Notes under the pieces: model-generated
Told to the model about the DNA's origin: nothing
The model's database searches: none
What the model saw: only the letters and a program-made list of their open reading frames with translations
Part shown: positions 9,211 through 17,338 of the stretch, piece after piece
How the letters are laid out: the number at the start of each line of letters is the position of its first letter
How positions within the stretch are numbered: position 1 is the stretch's first letter
From: Rhizobium skierniewicense
GTDB taxonomy: Bacteria; Pseudomonadota; Alphaproteobacteria; Rhizobiales; Rhizobiaceae
Direction: 5' to 3'
Length of the DNA: 64,000 bases
Assembly (NCBI RefSeq): GCF_014196515.1
Contig: NZ_JACIDV010000008.1
Location: 1-64,000 of the forward strand
Program-made: the position numbers and the translations under genes

Positions 9211-9378
9211 TTAAAAGACTGCGAGATATTTCAGCATCGAGATAATACCGATGATGATGACGATAACCTGTGCGATCTGCTTCGCGCTACCGCCGATTGG
9301 CAGGCGGTTGATCAGCCACAAAATGAGTACGATGACCAAAAATGTGATCAGGATGCTAACGAGTGTCCCTGTAACCAT
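9211..9378 (-). CDS. Small two-helix membrane protein (Thivi_2564-like)
   Basis: A 55-residue protein made of two hydrophobic helices: VSILITFLVIVLILWLINRL, then after PIGGSAKQ the segment IAQVIVIIIGIISMLKYL. The WLINR-hinge-two-helix layout matches the Thivi_2564 family of small membrane proteins, which are of unknown function. GGAG lies 9 nt before the ATG and a strong terminator follows the stop, so this is a real single-gene unit even though it is shorter than usual annotation cut-offs. Confidence 0.8.
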   Translation of the reverse strand: MVTGTLVSILITFLVIVLILWLINRLPIGGSAKQIAQVIVIIIGIISMLKYLAVF

Positions 9379-9508
9379 GTGTCCCAGCTCCTATTTTCCG
9401 TAAATCCGTAACGGTCGATCACCGTTCCGTGAGTAAAAGTCTTGGCGCGGATTTTGGTTCCATTGTGCAAAATGTAATTTCTGAAAATTCGAACATAAGG
9501 AGATTGCG

Positions 9509-9931
9509 TTGAGAGAGATCAGAGTGAAGACGCGGCAGACAGGAGCGACCGCCACCTTGGGGCGGAATGGGCATCCGCAGATCGAGACACCCACGGGCGG
9601 GGCGCTTTCTGTGGTCACTGCGGCATCCGATCCCGGTTTCAATCCTCTCGATCTTCTTTACTCCTCGCTTGCGGCGTGCCTGGTCCTCAGCGCGCGCATT
9701 GCAGCGAGCCGTATGGGGGTTCTGGACCGTTTCAAGAGCGTGGAGGCGCGTGTGAAGGGTGAGAAATCTGATGGCGAGCCAGCACGGATCATGCATTTTC
9801 ACATGAGCCTGAAGATCAGCGGCGATTTCGATGACGAGATGAAACAGGCGATCGCCCATGAGGCGGAGGCTATCTGTACCGTCAGCAACACGCTGCGGGG
9901 GCAGGCAACGTTCGATCTTTCTATCGAGTGA
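9509..9931 (+). CDS. OsmC/Ohr family protein
   Basis: A 140-residue OsmC-fold protein. The family reduces organic hydroperoxides with two cysteines; both are present here, in LAACLVLSARI (about residue 57) and EAICTVSNTL (about residue 125). The family glycine-rich segment GGALSVVTAASDPGFNPLDLLYSS precedes the first cysteine. The start is TTG at 9509, set by AAGGAG (9497-9502) at a 6-nt spacing; the first in-frame ATG comes far too late. It could be OsmC or a YhfA-like subgroup member. The stop directly abuts the converging deformylase-like gene. Confidence 0.88.
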   Translation: MREIRVKTRQTGATATLGRNGHPQIETPTGGALSVVTAASDPGFNPLDLLYSSLAACLVLSARIAASRMGVLDRFKSVEARVKGEKSDGEPARIMHFHMSLKISGDFDDEMKQAIAHEAEAICTVSNTLRGQATFDLSIE

Positions 9932-10435
9932 TCAGGCGCGCGATTTTTCCCATTTGCGGATCAGGCGATCGCGCTTCAGTTTTGACAGACGCCTGAGCCA
10001 GAACATGCCATTCAACTGATCGACTTCATGCTGGATGCAGATCGCATGGAAGCCCTCGGCCTGCTCTTCGTGCCAATGCCCGGAGAGGTCCTGAAAGCGG
10101 AGTTTGATGCGTGATGGGCGCTCGACCTCTTCTGTGACGCCTGGCATGGAAACACTGCCTTCCATGTGTCGCATGGTCTCCTGCGAAGTCTCTGCAATCT
10201 CTGGATTGACATATGTCCGCACCTCGCCTGGTTCCAGTTCCAGCACGAAAACGCGTTGTGTCTGGCCGATATGAGCGGCTGTTATGCCGACACCGGGCGC
10301 TGCGCGCATCGTCTCCAGCAAGTCTTTTGCAAGCTGGGCCAGTTCAGGTCCGAAGTCCGACACCGGCTCGCAATGGAAGGCAAGCGCCGGGTGCGGATAG
10401 GTCACGATAGAACGAATTGGCATCGGACGTTCCAT
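9932..10435 (-). CDS. Peptide deformylase homologue with degenerate active site
   Basis: A 167-residue protein alignable over its whole length with peptide deformylase, which removes formyl groups from nascent proteins. All three signature motifs are altered. Motif 1 reads GVGITAAHIG (48-57) with His55 where Gln is expected. Motif 2 reads EGSVS (92-96), so the metal-ligand Cys is Ser94. Motif 3 reads HEVDQ (136-140), so the second His ligand is Gln140; His136 and Glu137 remain. Normal metal binding is therefore unlikely. The ATG at 10435 adjoins the stop of the upstream gene; an alternative ATG is at 10423. It probably forms an operon with the YdeP-like gene. It may be a regulatory or binding protein rather than an enzyme. 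Confidence 0.85.
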   Translation of the reverse strand: MERPMPIRSIVTYPHPALAFHCEPVSDFGPELAQLAKDLLETMRAAPGVGITAAHIGQTQRVFVLELEPGEVRTYVNPEIAETSQETMRHMEGSVSMPGVTEEVERPSRIKLRFQDLSGHWHEEQAEGFHAICIQHEVDQLNGMFWLRRLSKLKRDRLIRKWEKSRA

Positions 10436-10768
10436 TTATTCCATTTGGCTGAGCGACGGCTTCAGCAGCACATGTGAGGCAGATTGTGCCAGCGTGGAGG
10501 CCTCATCCGTCAATTCAACCCATGTTCGTTGCGTGCGCGCATCGCGTTTGGTGACGGTCAGCAGGCGGCCTGAAAGTACGTTGATGTCTCGCAAGACCAG
10601 CGCATGGGCAATGCCGAGCTTGTTGGCGAGGCTGCGGCTATCGCTGCCAATGCCCAGATGAACCGCTGCAATGAGCGCGGCCCCGGTTGCGTCCAGCGCA
10701 ACCGGGGCCGTTTCATTGATCTGTTCCACCACGGCCAGAAAGCGCGCGGCAGATTGGTCCTCACTCAT
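10436..10768 (-). CDS. Winged-helix (MarR-like) small protein
   Basis: A 110-residue protein with a compact winged-helix pattern: helix ALIAAVHLGIG, helix SRSLANKLGI, recognition-like helix HALVLRDINVLS, and a wing LLTVTKRDARTQRTWVEL. It lacks the longer dimerisation helices of full MarR proteins. Its ATG overlaps the stop of the YdeP-like gene (TGATG), which implies translational coupling, and its stop touches the start of the deformylase homologue. It is a DNA-binding regulator or an accessory protein of the operon; I cannot decide which. Confidence 0.75.
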   Translation of the reverse strand: MSEDQSAARFLAVVEQINETAPVALDATGAALIAAVHLGIGSDSRSLANKLGIAHALVLRDINVLSGRLLTVTKRDARTQRTWVELTDEASTLAQSASHVLLKPSLSQME

Positions 10769-13074
10769 CAGGCAGCAACGGCGTCTGCGCGCAAACGCAC
10801 CGAAACCAGAACGGATTTCGACGTCGGTGTAAAGCTGCCTTCGCCGTAGCTGTGCAGCGGCACCAGAACGTTGAGTTCCGGATAGTAGCCGCCGACGCTG
10901 CCCTCTGGAATATTGTAGGGAACGAGGCGGAAATTCTCGGCGATACGCTCGACGCCGTCACCATATTCACCGATGACATCCACGCGCTGCTTGGCATGTG
11001 CGCCCAGCTTCTCCATGTCCTTCGGGTTCATGAAGATGACCTGACGCTCGCCGTAGACACCGCGATAGCGGTCATCCATGCCGTAGATCGTGGTGTTGTA
11101 CTGGTCGTGGCTGCGGAAGGTCTGTAGAACAAAAATTCCATTTTTGGAAAGTGCTTCCTGATGGTCTGTCTTTTCCGGCAACGGTCCAGTGAAGAAGGTG
11201 GCTTTCTGGGCAGGCGTGTTCCATTCGCGTTCTGCGGCTGCGTTGCGCAGGTGGAAGCCGCGTGGCACGCGGACACGCGCGTTGAAATCCTGGAAACCCG
11301 GAAGAACGCGCGAAATCATATCGCGGATCAGGTCGTAATCGTCGGCGAGTTTCGCCCACTCAACCTTTTCATTTCCAAGCGTCGCTTGCGCGATACCGGC
11401 AATGATGGCAACTTCGGAGCGCAGTTGCGGTGACGCCGGTTCGTTGATGCCGCCGGAGCCGTGCACCATGCTCATGGAATCTTCCACCGTCACGATCTGC
11501 GATTTGCCTTGCGAGTTGCGGTCGATTTCGGTGCGACCGAGACATGGCAGAATGAAGGATGTTTCACCGGGCACCAGATGCGAATGATTGAGCTTGGTAG
11601 CGATATTGACCGTCAGCTTCTGCTTTTCGAATGCCTTGATGATGAGCGGGCTATCCGGCGTGGCGCGCAGGAAGTTGCCGCCGAGCGCGATAAAGGCCTG
11701 TGCCTTGCCGTCCAGCATCGCGGTGATGGCTTCGACCGTGTTGTGACCACGGTTGCGGGGCATGGGAACGCCGAGTTCTTTTTCCAGCGCGTCGAGCAGG
11801 GCAGGCGTGGCCTTTTCGTCGATACCGACGGTGCGGTCACCCTGAACGTTTGAGTGGCCGCGCACGGGGCAAAGGCCAGCGCCCGGACGGCCGATATTGC
11901 CGCGCAGCAGCATGAAGTTGGTGATTTCGCGGATGGTGATGACGGAGTGCTTGTGCTGGGTGATGCCCATTGCCCATGTCGCGATCACCGAATTCGACGC
12001 CATGTAGATACCAGCAGCTTCCTCGATCTGGTCACGTGTCAAACCAGACTGGTCGAGAATGCTGTCCCAGCTCGTGGCATCGACGGCTGCGCGATAGGCT
12101 TCGAATTCCACCGCGTGTGCGCTGAGGAAGTCATGATCGATCACACTGGGTCTTCCAGCGGCGCGTGCGGCATCATCGGCGGCAAACACAGCCTTGCTCA
12201 TGCCGCGCACGGCAGCCATATCGCCGCCCTGGCGTGGTTGATAGTAATTCGTGGCAATCTTGGTGTTGCCGCCGGTGATCATTTCCAACTTGTCCTGCGG
12301 ATCGGTGAACCGCTCCAGACCCTTTTCGCGGATAGGATTGAAGACTGCGATACGCGCGCCACGGATGGCGGCGCGACGCAGGTCGCCCAGCATGCGCGGA
12401 TGGTTTGTGCCGGGGTTCTGACCGATGACGAAAATAGCGTCGGCTTTCTCGAAGTCTTCGAGCAGGACCGTGCCCTTGCCAACGCCAACGGACGCCTTCA
12501 GGCCGACGCCGCTCGCCTCGTGGCACATATTGGAGCAGTCCGGGAAATTGTTGGTGCCATAGAGGCGCACCATCAACTGGTAGATGAAGGCCGCTTCATT
12601 GGAGGCACGGCCGGACGTGTAGAACTCTGCACGATCCGGACTGTCGAGGCTTTTCAAAACGCCGCCGATGGCATCAAAGGCTTCATCCCAGGATACGGGA
12701 AGATATTTGTCTGTCGCGCGGTCATAGCGCAGCGGGTCCGTCAGCCGGCCCTGCTTTTCCAGACTGTAATCCGACCATGTGCGAAGTTCGGACACCGTGT
12801 GGCTGGCAAAAAAGTCCGGCGGTACGCGCGCCTCTGTGGCTTCCCATGCGACGGCCTTGACGCCGTTTTCGCAGAACTCGAAGGACGATCCGTGTTCCGG
12901 GTCACCCCAGGCGCAGCCGGGACAATCGAAACCATCGGGTTGGTTGGCTTTCAACAGGGTTCGGGCGCCAGATATCGGTGCGCCCGATTCCAGAAGGCGT
13001 TTTCCCACGCTCTTGAGTGCACCCCAGCCGCCTGCGGCAGAAGACGCTTTGCCGATGAAATCCATCTTGCCCAT
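10768..13074 (-). CDS. FdhF/YdeP family molybdopterin oxidoreductase
   Basis: A 768-residue member of the formate-dehydrogenase-alpha-like molybdopterin enzymes, similar in size to E. coli YdeP. The N-terminal region has CPGCAWGDPEH...FCEN, a partial iron-sulfur-type cysteine set. The molybdopterin region contains SWDEAFDAIGGVL, YTSGRASNEAAF and IGQNPGTNHPRM, and the C-terminal cofactor domain begins near IFVLQTFRSHDQYNTTIYG. ATG 13074 gives the normal family N-terminus. It is the first gene of a coupled three-gene unit. YdeP has been tied to acid resistance in E. coli, but the substrate is unknown. No accessory Fdh subunits lie nearby, so it is not a classical respiratory formate dehydrogenase. 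Confidence 0.9.
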   Translation of the reverse strand: MGKMDFIGKASSAAGGWGALKSVGKRLLESGAPISGARTLLKANQPDGFDCPGCAWGDPEHGSSFEFCENGVKAVAWEATEARVPPDFFASHTVSELRTWSDYSLEKQGRLTDPLRYDRATDKYLPVSWDEAFDAIGGVLKSLDSPDRAEFYTSGRASNEAAFIYQLMVRLYGTNNFPDCSNMCHEASGVGLKASVGVGKGTVLLEDFEKADAIFVIGQNPGTNHPRMLGDLRRAAIRGARIAVFNPIREKGLERFTDPQDKLEMITGGNTKIATNYYQPRQGGDMAAVRGMSKAVFAADDAARAAGRPSVIDHDFLSAHAVEFEAYRAAVDATSWDSILDQSGLTRDQIEEAAGIYMASNSVIATWAMGITQHKHSVITIREITNFMLLRGNIGRPGAGLCPVRGHSNVQGDRTVGIDEKATPALLDALEKELGVPMPRNRGHNTVEAITAMLDGKAQAFIALGGNFLRATPDSPLIIKAFEKQKLTVNIATKLNHSHLVPGETSFILPCLGRTEIDRNSQGKSQIVTVEDSMSMVHGSGGINEPASPQLRSEVAIIAGIAQATLGNEKVEWAKLADDYDLIRDMISRVLPGFQDFNARVRVPRGFHLRNAAAEREWNTPAQKATFFTGPLPEKTDHQEALSKNGIFVLQTFRSHDQYNTTIYGMDDRYRGVYGERQVIFMNPKDMEKLGAHAKQRVDVIGEYGDGVERIAENFRLVPYNIPEGSVGGYYPELNVLVPLHSYGEGSFTPTSKSVLVSVRLRADAVAA

Positions 13075-13309
13075 TTCAAGGTCTCTTTCTCGTTTGTTTT
13101 CCGCCCGCTTCAGGTGCCAACCCGTGCGATGGTGTGTGCGGCATTTGGTGTCAGATTCCCGCATAACAGCCATATGTCAACTCGTAACTGCTGGTCTGCG
13201 TCATTCGCGCGATCAATTCGGTGAGACTGTTTCGCATCCGTTAACGCGCGGTGGCCGAGCTCTGAGGTCTCGCGCATGGAAATGCAACGCTTTTTCTCCT
13301 ATCCTGTTG

Positions 13310-13338
13310 TTGACATTGTGCTTTTAAAAGCCATTCTC
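13310..13338 (+). promoter_or_regulatory. Candidate sigma-70 promoter of mgtE
   Basis: TTGACA at 13310-13315 is followed at 16-17 nt by CATTCT/ATTCTC (13332-13338). It lies about 50 bp before the mgtE start in the 310-bp divergent gap (13075-13384). The -35 is perfect and the -10 is weak. Confidence 0.35.
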
Positions 13339-13384
13339 CTGCGCTTTGGCGAAGCAGGCAGTTTACCGGATAAGGGGGCGTAAT

Positions 13385-14812
13385 TTGACGCAAGCGGACG
13401 ACCACCATTCCGTGCCGGAAGACGCCAAGCGACCCGAGATCATGGCGGATATCTATTCCGACGATGGCTCGATTCGGTCTGATTTTCTCACGATGGTGGG
13501 TGCCGCGATTGCGGATCGGGATGTGCTGTTCTTGAGGCAGAACGTCGCCCGGCTACACGAATCCGAACTGGGTGACCTGCTCGAATCCATTCAGTCGGAA
13601 CAGCGCCATGCGATGGTGCGCCTGCTGGGTTCCGATTTCGATATGACGGCGCTGACCGAGGTGGACGAGGCGATCCGTCTCGACATCGTGGAGCAGATGC
13701 CGAACGACCAGATCGCCGCCGGTATCGGCGAGATGGATTCGGACGACGCCGTCTATATTCTCGAAGACTTGGACCGCGAAGATCGCGAGGACATTCTCGC
13801 GCAGATGCCGTTTACGGAGCGCGTGCGGTTGCTGCGCGCGTTGGACTACCCGGAAAGTTCGGCCGGTCGCCGCATGCAGACGGAGTTCGTGGCCGTTCCG
13901 CCGTTCTGGACGGTCGGCCAAACCATCGACTACATGCGCGAAGAGGAAGAACTACCGGAGTCCTTTTCGCAAATCTTCGTCGTTGATCCCACCTTCAAGC
14001 TGGTCGGAGCACTCGATCTCGACCGCCTGCTGCGATCCAAGCGCCAGGTGAAGATCGAAACCATCATGCATGAGACCAACCATCCGATTGCGGCCGAGAT
14101 GGACCAGGAGGAGGCGGCTCAGCTTTTCGAGCAATACGACCTTTTGTCGGCGGCTGTGGTGGATGACAATGGCCGTCTCGTCGGTGTTCTGACCATTGAT
14201 GACGTGGTGGACGTCATGCAGGAAGAAGCGGAAGAGGACTTGCTGCGTCTCGGCGGCGTGGGCGACGAAGAACTTTCCGATTCGATCGCTGTCACATCCC
14301 GCTCACGTGTGCCATGGCTCGCGGTCAACCTCATCACGGCCTTCATGGCCGCGTCGGTCATCGGGCTGTTCGATGCCACCATTGAGCAGATCGTGGCACT
14401 CGCCGTTCTCATGCCGATCGTTGCGGGAATGGGAGGCAATGCCGGTTCGCAAACCATGACCGTATCGGTTCGAGCGCTTGCGACGAAGAATCTTGATATT
14501 CACAACGCCGCCCGCATCATTCGGCGTGAGGCGGGCGTGGGCTTGTTGAACGGAGCACTGTTTGGTTGCGCCATCGGCATCATCGCGGGATTGTGGTTCA
14601 ACGATGTCAATCTGGGTGGCATCATCGCAACCGCCATGCTGATCAATATGTTTGCCGCAGCGATTGCCGGGATCATCATTCCGCTGCTGCTGGACAAATT
14701 CGGTGCTGACCCGGCGGTGTCGTCTGCCGTCTTCGTGACCGCCGTCACCGACATCGTGGGCTTCTTCTCGTTTCTTGGTCTTGCGACCTGGTGGTTCGGC
14801 GTTTCAGGGTAA
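13385..14812 (+). CDS. mgtE: Magnesium transporter MgtE
   Basis: A 475-residue Mg2+ channel with the full MgtE layout: an N-terminal superhelical domain rich in acidic residues (for example ILEDLDREDREDILAQMP), two CBS domains around residues 170-300 that sense cytosolic Mg2+, and five C-terminal transmembrane helices. The pore segment LAVLMPIVAGMGGNAGSQTM is typical and ends before a conserved RALA. The start is the TTG at 13385: AAGGGGG sits at 13371-13377 and no ATG is suitably placed. It stands alone, divergent from the YdeP-like operon. Confidence 0.93.
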   Translation: MTQADDHHSVPEDAKRPEIMADIYSDDGSIRSDFLTMVGAAIADRDVLFLRQNVARLHESELGDLLESIQSEQRHAMVRLLGSDFDMTALTEVDEAIRLDIVEQMPNDQIAAGIGEMDSDDAVYILEDLDREDREDILAQMPFTERVRLLRALDYPESSAGRRMQTEFVAVPPFWTVGQTIDYMREEEELPESFSQIFVVDPTFKLVGALDLDRLLRSKRQVKIETIMHETNHPIAAEMDQEEAAQLFEQYDLLSAAVVDDNGRLVGVLTIDDVVDVMQEEAEEDLLRLGGVGDEELSDSIAVTSRSRVPWLAVNLITAFMAASVIGLFDATIEQIVALAVLMPIVAGMGGNAGSQTMTVSVRALATKNLDIHNAARIIRREAGVGLLNGALFGCAIGIIAGLWFNDVNLGGIIATAMLINMFAAAIAGIIIPLLLDKFGADPAVSSAVFVTAVTDIVGFFSFLGLATWWFGVSG

Positions 14813-14820
14813 CGGCCAAA

Positions 14821-14844
14821 ATTGACTTTTACGTGAAGGTCAAT
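14821..14844 (+). promoter_or_regulatory. 24-bp palindrome, putative MerR-type operator/promoter
   Basis: Positions 14821-14844 form an inverted repeat centred on ACGT (14831-14834), with 10 of 12 positions symmetric in each arm: ATTGAC at the left and GTCAAT at the right. TTGACT (14822-14827) and CATAGT (14845-14850) are spaced by 17 bp and could be -35/-10, so the palindrome occupies the spacer, as in MerR-controlled promoters. It lies about 130 bp before the merR-like gene. Confidence 0.5.
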
Positions 14845-14972
14845 CATAGTCATCCTCATGAAAGATTTATGAGGCCCTTCGGGCTTCGTCATTCTATCTT
14901 GTTGTTTGAGCAACGGATATTCCGAAAGCCGTCTGTCATTTTCGGTCCTGTGCTCCAGAATCGGATGAAGCC

Positions 14973-15359
14973 TTGAACAAGTATTACAGCATTACGGAAC
15001 TCACGCGTGAATTCGGGGTCTCTACCCGGACCCTTCGCTTTTATGAAGACGAAGGTCTTATTCACCCCGAACGCCGTGGACGCACACGGCTGTTTCGTAT
15101 GGCGGACCGCAGGCTGATCCAGGAAATCCTGCGCGGTCGCCGCATCGGATTCACCATCGCCGAAATCCGCGAAATCATTCAGGTTTATAAAGAGCCGCCC
15201 GGTGAATCCGGACAGTTGGAGCTTCTGATGAAGAAGGTCGATGAAAAACGCGCCGACTTGCGCCAGAAGCGCAAGGACATCGAAGAAACGCTGATTGAAC
15301 TCGATAATGTCGAGGAGGCCTGCCTGACACGTCTTGCCGAAATCGGCGTCGGTACCTGA
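14973..15359 (+). CDS. MerR family transcriptional regulator (LiuR-like)
   Basis: A 128-residue MerR protein. The N-terminal helix-turn-helix and wing read YSITELTREFGVSTRTLRFY, then EDEGLIHPERRG. The linker RGRRIGFTIAEIREII and a long coiled-coil dimerisation helix follow. Only one cysteine (in EEACLTRLAEI) is present, so it is not a metal-sensing MerR of the CueR/ZntR type. It most resembles the LiuR-like branch, which regulates branched-chain amino acid or fatty acid breakdown genes; that is an inference. Translation starts at TTG 14973. A likely autoregulatory palindrome lies upstream at 14821-14844. Confidence 0.88.
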   Translation: MNKYYSITELTREFGVSTRTLRFYEDEGLIHPERRGRTRLFRMADRRLIQEILRGRRIGFTIAEIREIIQVYKEPPGESGQLELLMKKVDEKRADLRQKRKDIEETLIELDNVEEACLTRLAEIGVGT

Positions 15360-15367
15360 TCAGACGA

Positions 15368-16336
15368 TCACTGAGTTTGCCTGGAACATTGCGCCGCGAC
15401 TTCGCCGACCCTCGACTGCTGTTCGGGTCCAAGGCTGTTGGCCATCATCGTGTCGAACAGATTTTCCGCTTGAAGTGTCTCCAGTGTACAGCCGCAAAAC
15501 CGCTGGCATAGATCGAGTCCGTTTTGTTGCTGCACACAACTGGTCTCGCAGCTCTTCTTGTAAGCCTCGACCTGATCGACCGGCGGCGGGGGCATGATGA
15601 GGGATGCGACATAAACGATGCCGATCAAGATCGGTTGATGAAGAAGGTAAAAGATCAGGCTGTGTCGACCAAAAAATGCAATGACGTTGCGTTTGCCGCT
15701 GTCTTTCCTGAAGCGATCCAGCCAGCCCCGCGGTGTGACGACCTTGGACACCGCCAGTCCCAACAAAAAGGGGGCTAGAAAAGGCAAGAGCGGGACATAG
15801 TCGTTGGACCGGGGAGGCATGGTGGATAGCCCGATCCACGATAACCAGATCGGGTTGAAGGCGTCTGAACTCAGATAAATTGGCGCGATCAGCGCAGCGA
15901 TCGCCACCAGTGACGTGACCGCGACCGGAAGCCTCAGAAACAGGAGCCCGATGAGGCTGGCAGCAGCAATATTGTGGAGGATGCCAAAGAAGATCCACCC
16001 ATCCGGCAGGGCAAAAAAGGTTGCGACCGAGATCAGAAGGGCTGCGCCGGCGATCATCGCAAAACGCTTGCCAAACGATGACCATTTGATGCGGCGTTGA
16101 TGGGCGAGATAAAGACCGAAGCCGGCCAGAAACAGAAAAGAACTCGCGATTCCACGCGCATAGAGGCGCCACCAGCCCTGCGTTGGTGTGGCGGCGTCTA
16201 TGTAGCCGAACATCCCCAAATCCCAGGTGAAATGGTAGCTGGCCATCGCAATCAGCGCGATCCCGCGTACGGTATCCAGAAAGCCTATGCGACCGCCCGG
16301 TTTTTGTGCCGTTGCTGTTGCCGGGGCGTCATTCAT
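15368..16336 (-). CDS. DUF1624 membrane acyltransferase-like protein with Cys-rich tail
   Basis: A 322-residue integral membrane protein of the DUF1624/heparan-alpha-glucosaminide acetyltransferase-like family. It begins FLDTVRGIALIAMASYHFTWDL, and helices recur to about residue 248, including FFGRHSLIFYLLHQPILIG. The family is thought to transfer acyl groups across the membrane; the substrate is unknown here. The last 70 residues leave the membrane and carry Cys263, 267, 277, 281, 283 and 317. The first four form a twin CX3C pattern separated by nine residues. AAGGAACG precedes the ATG. It lies 8 bp from the converging merR-like gene. Confidence 0.85.
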   Translation of the reverse strand: MNDAPATATAQKPGGRIGFLDTVRGIALIAMASYHFTWDLGMFGYIDAATPTQGWWRLYARGIASSFLFLAGFGLYLAHQRRIKWSSFGKRFAMIAGAALLISVATFFALPDGWIFFGILHNIAAASLIGLLFLRLPVAVTSLVAIAALIAPIYLSSDAFNPIWLSWIGLSTMPPRSNDYVPLLPFLAPFLLGLAVSKVVTPRGWLDRFRKDSGKRNVIAFFGRHSLIFYLLHQPILIGIVYVASLIMPPPPVDQVEAYKKSCETSCVQQQNGLDLCQRFCGCTLETLQAENLFDTMMANSLGPEQQSRVGEVAAQCSRQTQ

Positions 16337-16404
16337 GCGTCCGTTCCTTTATCGGGCTTTGGCAGCGCTTCGCCTTCAAACTGAGGCGATTTCAAGGCGG
16401 TGAT

Positions 16405-17091
16405 TTACCGGTCGTCGATGATTGCCAGCCGGGCTTCCGAAAAAAACTGCCGCCGCAACAGCGCGACGATGATGATGACCGTGCTTGCCATGAAGACATA
16501 GGCGTTGATGAACCAGCCGAGATAGCCAATCGACAGGAAGATGGTGCGCAGACCGTCGTTGAAGTTCTTGGCTGCAATCACGTTCATGCGGATCACGTTT
16601 TCGGCCGCATGCTCGGCGGCCTTCCTGTCGGCATTGGCCTCATGCGTCATCGGCATCGCACCAAACAGAATGGTGCAATAGTTGAACAGTCGATACGACC
16701 AGCCAAACTTGAAGAAGGCGTAGCCGAACAGGGTCGTCAGGCCGATGACCTTCATCTCGAACGCCGTTCGTCCGCCGTAATAGACGAAGGGCATGTCGCG
16801 AAAAACCGATTCGACCCGTTCTGTTGCCCCCAGAAGGGCAAAGCAGCCGCCAATGGCGAAGATCGAGGTTGAGGCGAAAAAGGCTGTTCCGTTCTGAAGC
16901 CCCGCCATGATCTGCGTGTCGATCATCTTTAGATCGCGCGTCAGCGAATTGTAGATCCACTTTCTGCGTCGATCGGCCATCGCCTGATTGAGGCTCGTGC
17001 GGGGAAATGGCGATCGGGCTGTCGTAAGGTATGTATAGAGATACCAGAGAACGACAAAGATCGTCAGTGCGATGTAATCGATAGTCGTCAT
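16405..17091 (-). CDS. DUF599 family membrane protein
   Basis: A 228-residue protein with about four transmembrane helices: the N-terminal YIALTIFVVLWYLYTYL, AFFASTSIFAIGGCFALLGA, KVIGLTTLFGYAFFKFGWSYR and a C-terminal YLGWFINAYVFMASTVIIIVALL. The segment RRRKWIYNSLTRDLKMIDTQ after the first helix and NDGLRTIFLSIGYLGWF before the last are DUF599 hallmarks. The function is not established. It is read away from cobU, with 520 bp between them. Confidence 0.87.
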   Translation of the reverse strand: MTTIDYIALTIFVVLWYLYTYLTTARSPFPRTSLNQAMADRRRKWIYNSLTRDLKMIDTQIMAGLQNGTAFFASTSIFAIGGCFALLGATERVESVFRDMPFVYYGGRTAFEMKVIGLTTLFGYAFFKFGWSYRLFNYCTILFGAMPMTHEANADRKAAEHAAENVIRMNVIAAKNFNDGLRTIFLSIGYLGWFINAYVFMASTVIIIVALLRRQFFSEARLAIIDDR

Positions 17092-17303
17092 GTCGTGCTC
17101 GTCCGTCCGTTCATGCCGTCATCCCGCTCTTATATCTCTATGTTTCGGCTGCAACGCAATTGCGACATGAACATTGTGCCGACTTTGTTTTTGATATCCG
17201 CGCTAACGATCCGGTAAGGTTATCCCGGTAAGACGGATTGTGTGGCGCCGGATTGGGTTTTGCGTACCGGTCGCCTGACTTCGCTCCTTGCGTTTTGGAG
17301 CTC

Positions 17304-17338
17304 AAAACCGCGTCTGCAGCTTCTGCAGCGCGGTTTTT
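17304..17338 (+). terminator. Orphan intrinsic terminator in the DUF599-cobU gap
   Basis: AAAACCGCG (17304-17312) pairs with CGCGGTTTT (17329-17337) and CTGCAG pairs with CTGCAG inside, with one bulged base, a 3-nt loop and a T5 run. No rightward gene lies upstream of it; the neighbours at 15368-17091 are read leftwards. It therefore ends an unannotated RNA or works as a leader attenuator for cobU. In the rest of the 17092-17611 gap I see a direct repeat CCGGTAAG (17211 and 17225) and a doubtful 70-codon frame. Confidence 0.75.

Noticed and set aside
11854-13224. A 456-codon frame antisense to the YdeP-like gene.
   Set aside because: It is the opposite-strand shadow of a well-supported molybdoenzyme in high-GC DNA; its translation has no domain features.
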